64,000 nt of DNA from UBA964 sp031382085 (lineage in GTDB: Bacteria > Pseudomonadota > Gammaproteobacteria > Steroidobacterales > Steroidobacteraceae). Where the stretch lies: NCBI GenBank assembly GCA_031382085.1, contig JANMYM010000014.1, positions 1 to 64,000 of the forward strand, given 5' to 3'. The stretch's first letter is position 1, and each line of letters opens with the position of its first letter. The notes beneath the pieces were generated by a model, which saw only the letters and a program-made list of their open reading frames with translations, was not told the DNA's origin and searched no databases. Positions 26,242 through 34,586 of the stretch are shown here, piece after piece. The position numbers and the translations under genes were made by a program.

Positions 26242-26877
26242 GTGAGTGTAGCCGCAGAACAGTTGGTGGCCGAGGTGCGCGGAGTACCTGCGCGATTCTT
26301 GAGTGCCAGACGAGAATCGTTCGCGAATGCACTGATCCGCAACTATCCCGGCCTGACCACACTGCTGCAGCGCCATGCGGGCGACCTGCAACTGGCCAAG
26401 GACATCTTGCACGACGCCGTCATCACCACCCTGACGAAACTCGATGCCGGCACGCTGTCTGCCAGCGAAGACATCGCAGGTTATGTATTTCGCACGGCGT
26501 TGAACCATTTGCGCACTCACCGGCGTGGCGAGCGGCTGCGGATCGGCGACAACGCAGCAGTCGATGAATTGGCCAGTGACACAGCATCCCCAGAAGACCA
26601 ATCGCAAAGTGACGCTAACACGCGCGCCGTGCGGCGCGTTCTGCACGGGCTCGGATCGTTGCGGGATCGCGAGGTGTTGGTGCGATTCTATCTTGACGAG
26701 GAAAGTAAGCAAGACATCTGCGCAGCACTTGGACTCGACGAGTTCGGTTTTAATCGCGTTATCTTCCGGGCTCGCGAGCGGCTGCGCCGTCTATTGGAGA
26801 ACATCGGCATGGGGCGCGCGGATCTGTTGACCCTCGTGGCAATCGTGTCGCTGTTGACACTCGTTAGGTATTCGTAA
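26242..26877 (+). CDS. ECF-type sigma-70 factor with hydrophobic C-terminal tail
   Basis: A 211-residue sigma factor. The sigma-2 region spans about residues 30-100 (LLQRHAGDLQLAKDILHDAV, then AGYVFRTALNHLRTHRRGER), a variable linker follows, and sigma-4 covers about residues 133-190 (LGSLRDREVLVRFYLDEESK then IFRARERLRRLL). The last 19 residues (RADLLTLVAIVSLLTLVRYS region) are almost entirely hydrophobic, which is odd and could anchor or regulate the protein. Start is GTG 26242 because no other start gives a full sigma-2. Its TAA overlaps the next gene's ATG (TAATG), so the anti-sigma-like protein is translationally coupled. It probably controls this locus. Confidence 0.88.
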   Translation: MSVAAEQLVAEVRGVPARFLSARRESFANALIRNYPGLTTLLQRHAGDLQLAKDILHDAVITTLTKLDAGTLSASEDIAGYVFRTALNHLRTHRRGERLRIGDNAAVDELASDTASPEDQSQSDANTRAVRRVLHGLGSLRDREVLVRFYLDEESKQDICAALGLDEFGFNRVIFRARERLRRLLENIGMGRADLLTLVAIVSLLTLVRYS

Positions 26878-27572
26878 TGGCTATGACGCTCTCAGATACG
26901 GACCGGTTCGAGCGACTATCCCGGTATCTGTCGGGACAGTTGAACGATGCGGACGCCGCAAAATTCGAGGGTGACTGGGCCCGTAATCCGGGATGGACTG
27001 CGGAACTGGAGCTCGATGCGCGCTTTCAGGCCGGCCTGGGTGAGCTGCGACGCCGCGGGCAACTCGAAACGGCCATGCGTGGCCCATGGTGGGTGAAGTC
27101 ATTGCGGGTACTCGCTATGGCGGCCAGCGTCGCCGGTATCGGCATCGCGTTGTGGACCTGGCAGTTGGCCGGACATGCGGGCGGACTGCCGCTCACGACC
27201 ACCGCGACACTCATGCTCGGCGATTCCGTAGCTGTCATGCGTTTGCGCGGTGCCTCGCCCGTGTCTGGAGTCCTGGAGCTGCCGGCGGAACCACGCTCGA
27301 TTGAACTGCGAGTCATGCCGGATGTGAGCCAGGCTTTGTCTGGCGACGCTTATAGTATGTCGCTGGCGGCAACCAATACAGACGCATCGACGGTCGCTTC
27401 GACCCTCAAGGAACTAGCCATCGGGAAGGATGGTTTCATCCGTGCCTATGTTGATTCCCGCAACCTCAAAGCCGGGCGGTATCGCATAACGTTGCGGCGC
27501 GAGGACTCTCGGGAAGCCGATGAGTTTCTGATACTTGTTAGTTCGCCCGCAGCGATACCCCATGCAGACTAG
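26877..27572 (+). CDS. Single-pass anti-sigma-like membrane protein
   Basis: A 231-residue protein: a helical cytoplasmic N-domain of about 72 residues (RLSRYLSGQLNDADAAKFEG), one transmembrane helix at about residues 77-97 (RVLAMAASVAGIGIALWTW) and a periplasmic beta-rich domain ending in DEFLILVSS. This topology, and its overlap with the sigma gene, are those of an anti-sigma factor, although the classical zinc motif (HXXXCXXC) is absent and there is no cysteine at all. The periplasmic part may sense a signal or be cleaved. The next gene, a kinase, starts within its last 11 bases. Confidence 0.75.
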   Translation: MAMTLSDTDRFERLSRYLSGQLNDADAAKFEGDWARNPGWTAELELDARFQAGLGELRRRGQLETAMRGPWWVKSLRVLAMAASVAGIGIALWTWQLAGHAGGLPLTTTATLMLGDSVAVMRLRGASPVSGVLELPAEPRSIELRVMPDVSQALSGDAYSMSLAATNTDASTVASTLKELAIGKDGFIRAYVDSRNLKAGRYRITLRREDSREADEFLILVSSPAAIPHAD

Positions 27573-28884
27573 CATTCCGGCAGGTAATGACGGTGTTGTC
27601 GCAGCGATCGCCGCCGCCTCACAGCCGTCGGACTGGTTCGCGTTGCTCGATCAGCAACATCGTTGTGTCCATTTGCATCGTGGCGAACTGGGTGAAATCC
27701 CGGAGCAGTTGATTGGCATGCGGCGCGGCGATTCCCATGATCTGGTGAATGACGTGTTGCGTCGCGGGGCCCGCCATCAGACCACCCGCGTTTTCGACGA
27801 CCCGCAATTGGGGCGTAGAACTTTTGAATATCAATTTCGCCCTTTGAATGACGATATTGGCGTTGCTGCTGTCGTCATCAGATGCAGTGAGTCAACAGCG
27901 CGGCGCGCGACGCAGCAGGCAGCGCGCCTGCAAAGTCACGTCATCGAGGCCCTGAACGACGGCGTCCTGCTGATCGGCGCCGATTCGGTGGTCAAATTAT
28001 ACAATCCGGCCGCGCAACGTCTGCTCGGGTGGGAAGGCCGGCCGCTGGTCGGCGAGACGATCGCCAGGATTGCGAGCTCGCTGGCCGGCGCAGTGCAGCG
28101 TGGCGGCGACATGCCGATGGAAATTGGAATATTGCGTGGTGCGCACGACGCTGCTGTCCTCGACTGCAGAGTCCGTCAGGTAAGAATCAATAATTCGCCG
28201 CATCGACTGGCGATTCTGCGCGACATCACGGACCGCAGGGCGCTTGAGCGCGAGATCGTGGCCACCGAACAGCGCGAGCGTGAACGTATCGGCAGGGAAC
28301 TACACGACGGGCTCGGCCAGGAATTGACGGGACTGGCGCTGACACTTCGCAGCGCCGTAACGAATCTCGGAGCTACGAATCCAGTAGTCACACAACATCT
28401 TCAAGAGGCGCTCACGATTGTTAGCAGCGTAATCGACGGCGCCCGCGAACTTGCCAAAGGCATCTTTGCCGCCTCGCTGCCGGGCGGTGATCTGCCGACG
28501 GCGCTGCGCAGTCTGGCCGAACAGGCCACGGCTCGTTCGGGCACCGCCGTGCGCTTCACATGCTTCGACGTTCAGCCGCTGACATCACCGACCGACGCCG
28601 CGGCCAGCAGCCTGTTCCGCATTGCGCAGGAAGCTACCACGAACGCTTTGCGCCATAGCGGCGCAACATCGATCGACATAGTTCTCGGCGTTGATTCGGC
28701 GGGCGTTTCGCTATCGATCACCGACAACGGGCGTGGCTGCCCCGCGGACGCCGAGCAGCGCGGCGGAGCCGGCTTGCGCATAATGCGATTTCGCGCGCAT
28801 GCGCTGGGCGCTCAGTTCCACATTGCCCCGGGGCGCGATGGCGGAACCAGGATCGAGTGCTCGCTGCCGCTCGCTGCCGCCTGA
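27562..28884 (+). CDS. Soluble NarL-type histidine kinase with PAS domain
   Basis: About 440 residues, no transmembrane helix. An N-terminal region with a weak sensor fold (residues 1-120) is followed by a PAS domain (VIEALNDGVLLIGADSVVKL to LRDITDRRALE), then a HisKA_3 domain with the phospho-acceptor in RIGRELHDGLGQEL. The ATPase domain follows with N-box FRIAQEATTNALRHSGA and G-boxes DNGRGC and GAGLRIMRFRAHALG. ATG 27562 is used and overlaps the anti-sigma-like gene by 11 bases. Kinases of this type pair with LuxR-type response regulators, but none with a receiver is nearby, so its target is unknown. Co-expression with a sigma/anti-sigma pair is uncommon. Confidence 0.88.
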   Translation: MQTSIPAGNDGVVAAIAAASQPSDWFALLDQQHRCVHLHRGELGEIPEQLIGMRRGDSHDLVNDVLRRGARHQTTRVFDDPQLGRRTFEYQFRPLNDDIGVAAVVIRCSESTARRATQQAARLQSHVIEALNDGVLLIGADSVVKLYNPAAQRLLGWEGRPLVGETIARIASSLAGAVQRGGDMPMEIGILRGAHDAAVLDCRVRQVRINNSPHRLAILRDITDRRALEREIVATEQRERERIGRELHDGLGQELTGLALTLRSAVTNLGATNPVVTQHLQEALTIVSSVIDGARELAKGIFAASLPGGDLPTALRSLAEQATARSGTAVRFTCFDVQPLTSPTDAAASSLFRIAQEATTNALRHSGATSIDIVLGVDSAGVSLSITDNGRGCPADAEQRGGAGLRIMRFRAHALGAQFHIAPGRDGGTRIECSLPLAAA

Positions 28885-28887
28885 ACG

Positions 28888-29778
28888 ATGAACGATATGC
28901 CCGCCTACACGCCACCGAAAATCTGGCAATGGAGCATGAAAAGCGGCGGCCAGTTCGAGAACATCAACCGCCCGATCGCCGGCGCTACGCACGACAAGGC
29001 GCTGCCGGTCGGCCGCCATCCGCTGCAGCTCTATTCACTCGCCACACCTAACGGCGTCAAGGTCACCATCCTGCTGGAGGAATTGCTGGCGCTCGGTCAC
29101 AGCGGCGCCGAGTACGATGCGTGGCTCATCCGGATCCGGAACGGCGATCAGTTCAGCAGCGGCTTTGTGGCCGTCAACCCGAACTCCAAGATTCCAGCGC
29201 TCCTCGACCGTAGCGGATCAACGCCCATTCGAGTGTTCGAGTCCGGGGCGATCCTGTTGTACCTTGCGGAAAAGTTCGCGGCGTTCCTGCCGACCGACGC
29301 CGCGACGCGCGCCGAATGCCTGTCCTGGCTTTTCTGGCAAATGGGCAGCACGCCCTACCTGGGCGGCGGCTTTGGCCACTTCTACGCCTACGCGCCGGTG
29401 AAAATCGAATACGCGATCGACCGGTTTGCGATGGAAGTGAAGCGCCAACTGGATGTGCTCGATCGCCGTTTGGCGAAGTCGCAATTTCTGGCCGGCGCCG
29501 AGTACACGATTGCCGACATGGCGGTCTGGCCATGGTATGGCACCCTGTCGCTGGGCATGGTGTATAACGCCGGCGAGTTCCTGCAGGTCCAAACCTATTC
29601 CCATGTTCAGCGCTGGGCCAACAGCATTGCCCAGCGCCCCGCTGTGCAGCGCGGTCGCAGGGTCAACCGGACGTTTGGCGATCCTGCCGAGCAGTTGCAC
29701 GAGCGGCACGATGCCAGCGATTTCGAAAACAGGACGCAGGAAAAGCTGGCTGCTAACAGCGCGACCACGGCCGGTTGA
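28888..29778 (+). CDS. yghU: YghU-type glutathione S-transferase
   Basis: A 296-residue cytoplasmic enzyme very close in wording to E. coli YghU, a glutathione-dependent disulphide-bond reductase: it shares GGQFENINRPIAG, LPVGRHPLQLYSLATPNG, EYDAWLIRI-GDQFSSGF, VNPNSKIPALLD, RVFESGAILLYLAEKF, GGGFGHFYAYAPVKIEYAIDR and QLHERHDASDFE. An N-terminal thioredoxin-like domain (about 45-130) precedes the all-helical domain (about 140-260). It starts three bases after the kinase stop, so it could be a passenger on the sigma-factor transcript. It probably defends against peroxides or quinones, in keeping with the stress-related content of the window. Confidence 0.93.
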   Translation: MNDMPAYTPPKIWQWSMKSGGQFENINRPIAGATHDKALPVGRHPLQLYSLATPNGVKVTILLEELLALGHSGAEYDAWLIRIRNGDQFSSGFVAVNPNSKIPALLDRSGSTPIRVFESGAILLYLAEKFAAFLPTDAATRAECLSWLFWQMGSTPYLGGGFGHFYAYAPVKIEYAIDRFAMEVKRQLDVLDRRLAKSQFLAGAEYTIADMAVWPWYGTLSLGMVYNAGEFLQVQTYSHVQRWANSIAQRPAVQRGRRVNRTFGDPAEQLHERHDASDFENRTQEKLAANSATTAG

Positions 29779-29782
29779 GGGC

Positions 29783-31150
29783 TCAGCTCAGCGGCGCGAA
29801 CTGCGCGGTAAAGTGCCGCATCGCGCGCGCCTGCTGCACGATACGGTAGCCACGGAGTTTGTTCCGGTCCGCAGAAATCTCTGCGAAGGTCTCCACGACA
29901 TAGTCGGCATGCGATTGCGTATAGACACGCCGCGGCATCGCGAGACGTACCAGATCCATGGGCGCGGGCCGCTCGGTACCCTCGGCGGACAGGCCGAACA
30001 TCACAGTGCCGATTTCGCAGCTGCGCACGCCACCGTATTCATACAGTGCGCAGGCCAGCGACTGGCCCGGATACGCCAGTGGTTCGATGTGCGGCAGCCA
30101 GCCGCGCGCGTCGACGAATACCGCATGACCGCCCACGGGACGCACGATCGGGATTCCCAATGCTAACAAGCGCTCGCCGATGTAGGCATTGGTGCGAATC
30201 CGGTAGGCGAGGTATTCCTCATCCACGATCTCGGTCAGGCCCTGGGCAATCGCCTCCAGATCGCGTCCCGCCAGGCCCCCGTAGGTCGGGAACCCCTCGG
30301 TTTGAATCAGCCGCGTGCGCGCCTGCTCGGCGAGTTGATCGTCATTCAGCGCCAGCCACCCGCCGATGTTGGCGAAGGCATCTTTCTTGGCACTCATGGT
30401 CATGCCGTCGGCATCGGCAAACATGTCGCGCACAATGTCGACGACGCTGCGCGCACCCTGGCCCGACTCCCGGATCTTGATGAACCAGGCATTTTCGGCG
30501 AAGCGGCAACCATCGATGATCATGGGTATGCCATGGCGATGCGCGAGCGCGGCAACCGCGCGGATATTTTCCAGGCTGACAGGTTGACCGCCGCCGGCAT
30601 TGTTAGTCACCGTCAGCATCACGCACGGCACCTTGCCGCGCTCTGCGGCCAGCAAGGCCTCGAGGCGCGGGAGATCCATGTTGCCCTTGAAGGGATGCAG
30701 GTTGGCGGGATCGCGCCCTTCCTCAATCAGGAGATCGATGGCCTGCGCGCCGGTGGCCTCGATATTGCCGCGGGTGGTATCGAAGTGCGTGTTGGACGGG
30801 ATCACGCGCCCCGTCCCGCCTAACAAGTGGAACAGGATGGCTTCGGCCGCGCGGCCCTGGTGCGTCGGGATGATATGCCGGAACGGCATCAGGTGTCGCA
30901 CCGCCGTCTCAAAGCGCTTGAACGACGGCGACCCGGCATAGCTCTCGTCGCCCTGCATCATGGCGGCCCACTGGCGCGCACTCATGGCGGCGGTGCCCGA
31001 ATCGGTCAGCAGATCGATCAGCACATCGTCGGATTGCAGCGCAAAAAGGTTGTAGTGCGCCTGTATCAACAGCTCGCGCCGCTGCGCGCGCGTGCTCATG
31101 CGGATGGGTTCAACCGACTTGATGCGGAACGGTTCGATGACAGTCTTCAA
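29783..31150 (-). CDS. tnaA: Tryptophanase (tryptophan indole-lyase) family PLP enzyme
   Basis: A 455-residue beta-eliminating lyase. PLP attaches at Lys256 in MSAKKDAFANIGG; GRAAEAILFHLL and FPTYGGLAGRDLEA are family signatures. Tryptophanase and tyrosine phenol-lyase differ at a few active-site positions. Here the residue matching phenol-lyase Thr124 is Asp124 (THFDTT), as in tryptophanase, and the SCEIG segment has Ile where phenol-lyase carries its phenol-binding Arg. Both point to tryptophan as substrate (giving indole, pyruvate and ammonia), although other stretches such as GGLAGRDLEA read more like phenol-lyase. It lies 10 bases downstream of the dimethylglycine-dehydrogenase-like gene on the same strand. 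No tnaC leader or tnaB permease is present. Confidence 0.85.
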   Translation of the reverse strand: MKTVIEPFRIKSVEPIRMSTRAQRRELLIQAHYNLFALQSDDVLIDLLTDSGTAAMSARQWAAMMQGDESYAGSPSFKRFETAVRHLMPFRHIIPTHQGRAAEAILFHLLGGTGRVIPSNTHFDTTRGNIEATGAQAIDLLIEEGRDPANLHPFKGNMDLPRLEALLAAERGKVPCVMLTVTNNAGGGQPVSLENIRAVAALAHRHGIPMIIDGCRFAENAWFIKIRESGQGARSVVDIVRDMFADADGMTMSAKKDAFANIGGWLALNDDQLAEQARTRLIQTEGFPTYGGLAGRDLEAIAQGLTEIVDEEYLAYRIRTNAYIGERLLALGIPIVRPVGGHAVFVDARGWLPHIEPLAYPGQSLACALYEYGGVRSCEIGTVMFGLSAEGTERPAPMDLVRLAMPRRVYTQSHADYVVETFAEISADRNKLRGYRIVQQARAMRHFTAQFAPLS

Positions 31151-31159
31151 GGGCTCTCC

Positions 31160-33574
31160 TTAGCCGCGCAACCGCGTGCCCTGCGGATCGTAAAGCGGCT
31201 CGATACGCACCGTGGCGCGGCACAATTCGCCCAGGATATCGATCTTAAGAGTCTCGCCGTCGCGCGCCAGTGCGGTGGGCACGTAGCCGGCCGCGAGACT
31301 TCTGCCTATGCAATGACCGTAGGCGCCCGACGTCACATAGCCCACGGCCCCGCCGTCCTTGAGTATCGATTCGTATCCAACGACATCGGCATCGGTCGCA
31401 GCGACTTCCAGGATGACGAAACGCTTCGACGGACCGCTGGCGCGCTCGGCCAGCGCGGCGCTGCGACCGGTGAAATTAGGTTTGCTGAAGTCGATGAAAC
31501 GATCCAACCCGGTTTCGGCGGCGGTGTAATCCGGCCGAAAGTCCTTGTTGAACGAGCCGTAGCCCTTCTCCAGACGCAGCGATGACAGCGCCCGGCCGCC
31601 GAATCTTGTTAGCTCAAGATCACGCCCCGTCTCCCACAGGTCATCGTACAGCGTCGCGAAATAATCCGGCGTGGTCCAGATCTCATAGCCCAGCTCGCCG
31701 GTGAATCCGGCGCGCGTGACAACCGCCGGCGCAAAGCCAACCGCGGTTTCCCGTACCTGGAACAACTTAAATGCAGCTGCCGACAAATCCACTCGCACCA
31801 GGCGCTGCAGCAACGCCCGCGCGTTAGGTCCAGCGATCGAAACGCCGGCGAGAGTGCTTGCGGCCGAGCGCACGAACACATCGGCCGGTGGCTCGGCTTG
31901 CCAGAACCAGCGCAAATGGAATTCTTCCGCGAATCCCGAGCCGACGATCAGGAAGCGATCGTCCGCGAGACAGGCAATCGAGAGATCGCCGACGATTCGT
32001 CCTGCCGTGTTCAACATGGGCGCGAGTCCCAGTCGCCCGGGACTTGGAATGCGTGACGCAAACACGCGGTCGAGCCAGGCACGCGCACCACGGCCGGTCA
32101 CTTCGTATTTACCGTAGTTGCTCGTCTCATAGATCCCGACACTCGCGCGCACGGCGCGACACTCGGCAGCCACGATCGGAAACGCTTCGGAGCGCCGATA
32201 GGTCGGTGTTTCGGTGCGCGCCACGCCCTCGGGCGCGAACCACAGCGCGTGTTCGAGCCCGAAGTTGGCGCCCATGACCGCGCCGGCGGCTAACAACCGG
32301 TCGTAGATCGGCGAGCGGCGCACGGGCCGCGCCGCGGGCAGCTCTTCATTGGGATAGGCCAGTCGAAACCGGCGCGAGTAGTTCTCCGGCACCTTGATGG
32401 CGGTATATTTCGGCGTGGCAAAACTGCCGAAGCGCGCCACGTCCATCGAAATGATGTCCTGCCCCGGATCGTTGTGCGCCATCCAGCGCGACAGCACCAG
32501 CCCGATGCCGCCACCCTGGCTGAAGCCGGCCATCACGCCGCAGGCCACCCAGAAATTTTTCAGGCCGCGCACGGGACCGACCAGAGGATTGCCGTCCGGC
32601 GCGAACGTAAACGGACCGTTGATTGCCTTGCGAATGCCAACGCGACCTAACGCCGGGAAATGCTTGAAACCCACCTCGAAGTAGGGCGCGAGCCGCGCAA
32701 AATCATCAGCGAGCAGCTGCATCGAAAAATCATCCGGGGTCTTGATCGGCGCCCAGGGAATGCCGTCAGGCTCATAGGTGCCGATCAACATGCCGCCGCG
32801 CTCCTGGCGCAGGTAGATCTCGCCGGAGTAATCGGTCGTGTTGACAAGCTCGCGGTCGCGGCCCTTCAGCTCCGGGAGGTCCTCTGTCAGGAGATAATGA
32901 TGCTCCATCGCCAGCACCGGCAGCTCGATGCCCACCATGTGGCCGACTTCGCGCGCCCAGAGTCCCGCACAGTTGATGACATGCTCGGCGTGCACACTGC
33001 CCTTATCGGTCAGCACATCCCAGGAATGATCGCGCCGCTGCGTCAACGACAGCACGCGGGTAAAGCGTTCAACCGATGCGCCGAGCTGGCGCGCTGCTTT
33101 CGCATAGGCGTGGGTGGTACCCGACGGATCGCAGTGTCCGCCATCGGCGCGCCACAGGGCGCCGCAGAAATAGCTCGGGTCGATCAGCGGATTGAGTTGC
33201 TGCGCTTCCGCCATTGAAATTATCTGCGTTTCCATGCCGAGATAACGCGCCCGCGAACAGATGAGTTTCAGGCTATCGAGTTCGCCCTGAGTCGCGGCGA
33301 GCATCAGGCCGCCGTTAGGATGCAGGCCGCAGGACTGACCTGAGAGCGCCTCGATCTCGCGGTACAGATCGATGGTGTATTTCTGCAGGCGCGAGATGTT
33401 CGCCTCGCCGTTGAACGTGTGCATGCCGCCGGCCGCGTGCCAGGTCGAGCCCGCGGTCAACTCGCTTTTTTCAATCAGCATGACATCGGTCCAGCCGATT
33501 TTCGCGAGGTGGTAGAGCACGCTGGCGCCGACCACACCACCGCCGATCACGACGGCCCGTGCAGAACTGTTCAT
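31160..33574 (-). CDS. Dimethylglycine/sarcosine dehydrogenase-like flavoprotein
   Basis: An 804-residue protein from ATG 33574 (the open frame continues 101 codons upstream without coding character and overlaps the divergent transport gene). The N-terminal FAD domain opens with VVIGGGVVGASVLYHLA and contains GSTWHAAGGMHTFN, the covalent-FAD His region of this family. A middle FAO_M domain and a C-terminal GCV_T (aminomethyltransferase) module follow (for example GFTGELGYEIW, then GYESILKDGG). Such enzymes demethylate dimethylglycine or sarcosine and pass the one-carbon unit to tetrahydrofolate. Next to it is a betaine-type importer, divergent, so it probably handles a breakdown product of the imported compound. 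Confidence 0.9.
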   Translation of the reverse strand: MNSSARAVVIGGGVVGASVLYHLAKIGWTDVMLIEKSELTAGSTWHAAGGMHTFNGEANISRLQKYTIDLYREIEALSGQSCGLHPNGGLMLAATQGELDSLKLICSRARYLGMETQIISMAEAQQLNPLIDPSYFCGALWRADGGHCDPSGTTHAYAKAARQLGASVERFTRVLSLTQRRDHSWDVLTDKGSVHAEHVINCAGLWAREVGHMVGIELPVLAMEHHYLLTEDLPELKGRDRELVNTTDYSGEIYLRQERGGMLIGTYEPDGIPWAPIKTPDDFSMQLLADDFARLAPYFEVGFKHFPALGRVGIRKAINGPFTFAPDGNPLVGPVRGLKNFWVACGVMAGFSQGGGIGLVLSRWMAHNDPGQDIISMDVARFGSFATPKYTAIKVPENYSRRFRLAYPNEELPAARPVRRSPIYDRLLAAGAVMGANFGLEHALWFAPEGVARTETPTYRRSEAFPIVAAECRAVRASVGIYETSNYGKYEVTGRGARAWLDRVFASRIPSPGRLGLAPMLNTAGRIVGDLSIACLADDRFLIVGSGFAEEFHLRWFWQAEPPADVFVRSAASTLAGVSIAGPNARALLQRLVRVDLSAAAFKLFQVRETAVGFAPAVVTRAGFTGELGYEIWTTPDYFATLYDDLWETGRDLELTRFGGRALSSLRLEKGYGSFNKDFRPDYTAAETGLDRFIDFSKPNFTGRSAALAERASGPSKRFVILEVAATDADVVGYESILKDGGAVGYVTSGAYGHCIGRSLAAGYVPTALARDGETLKIDILGELCRATVRIEPLYDPQGTRLRG

Positions 33575-33674
33575 AAGCAATCCCTGTTTTTGCGCGCCAT
33601 CATAGCGTTTCGTTGCAAACGGCACAGGAGCCCTGCTTGACGCCCGACCGCTCACGCGCGACCCTAGCTGCGCA

Positions 33675-34586
33675 ATGACGAAAGCTGTAAAGGCACGCTG
33701 GCTGGGTGTGGCACTCGCACTGATCGCCGCGACGCCGCTGCAGGCCGCGGTGGTCGTATCCTCCAAGCTGTCGACAGAATCGGCGATGCTGGGCCAGATG
33801 ATTCGCCTGGTGCTGCAGGCCCATGGCATCCCCACCGTAGACCGCACCACCCTCGGCGCCACGCCGGTGGTTCGCAAGGCGCTGATCGCGGGCGAAATCG
33901 ATATTTACGTCGAGTACACCGGCAATGCAGGATTCTTTTTCAACCGGGCGTCCGAGCCGGTGTGGAAAGACCTGCGCCAGGGCTACGAACTCGGTGCCAA
34001 ACTGGACTACGAGGCCAATCGCATCGTCTGGCTGACGCCGGCGAACGCCAGCAACTCCTGGGCGCTGGCGGTGCGGCGCGACGTCGCGAGCGCGCAGCGC
34101 CTGAAAACCATGAGCGACTTTGCGCGCTGGGTGGCGGGCGGCGGCGCGGTGGTGCTGGCGTGTTCGGCCGAGTTCGCGAATGCCGGTACCCTGCGTTCGC
34201 TCGAGAAAACCTATGGCTTCCATTTGCGATCCGACCAGAAGATCGTGCTCGCCGGCGGCGAGACCACGGCCACCATCGCCGCAGCCGCGGCCGGCACCAA
34301 CGATATCAATACCGCGATGGTCTATGGCACGGATGGCGGCATCGCCGCTGCCAACCTGGTCATCCTGGAAGACAACCGGCACGACCAGCCCATCTATGCG
34401 CCCGTGCCGATTATTCGCGCGGCGGCGCTCGATGCAAACCCGCAGATCCGCGCGTTGCTTGCGCCACTGATGACCAGTTTCGATGCGGACACGCTGCGTG
34501 GGCTCAATGCGCGCGTGCAGATCAACGGGGAGTCGGCGCAGGCCGTCGCCGCGGATTATCTGCGGCGCAAGGGCCTGCTGAAATAG
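33675..34586 (+). CDS. osmF: Osmoprotectant ABC importer, substrate-binding protein
   Basis: A 303-residue periplasmic protein of the OpuAC/OsmF (YehZ) type, with a signal peptide ending near residue 24 (TPLQA). It begins the mature chain with VVSSKLSTESAMLGQM, has the GATPVVRKALIAGEIDIYVEY segment and the NDINTAMVYGTDGGI region typical of quaternary-ammonium binders. The gene order that follows (permease, ATPase, permease) is the same as yehZYXW in E. coli, whose product imports glycine betaine weakly. Its stop directly abuts the next gene's ATG. Likely substrates are betaine-like methylated amines, which fits the neighbouring demethylation genes. Confidence 0.88.
   Translation: MTKAVKARWLGVALALIAATPLQAAVVVSSKLSTESAMLGQMIRLVLQAHGIPTVDRTTLGATPVVRKALIAGEIDIYVEYTGNAGFFFNRASEPVWKDLRQGYELGAKLDYEANRIVWLTPANASNSWALAVRRDVASAQRLKTMSDFARWVAGGGAVVLACSAEFANAGTLRSLEKTYGFHLRSDQKIVLAGGETTATIAAAAAGTNDINTAMVYGTDGGIAAANLVILEDNRHDQPIYAPVPIIRAAALDANPQIRALLAPLMTSFDADTLRGLNARVQINGESAQAVAADYLRRKGLLK

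Noticed and set aside
26242..26712. N-terminal extension of the CHAT open frame
   Set aside because: It lies antisense to the sigma factor, has no domain features and would double-use 470 bases; the CHAT gene more likely starts near or just above 26148.
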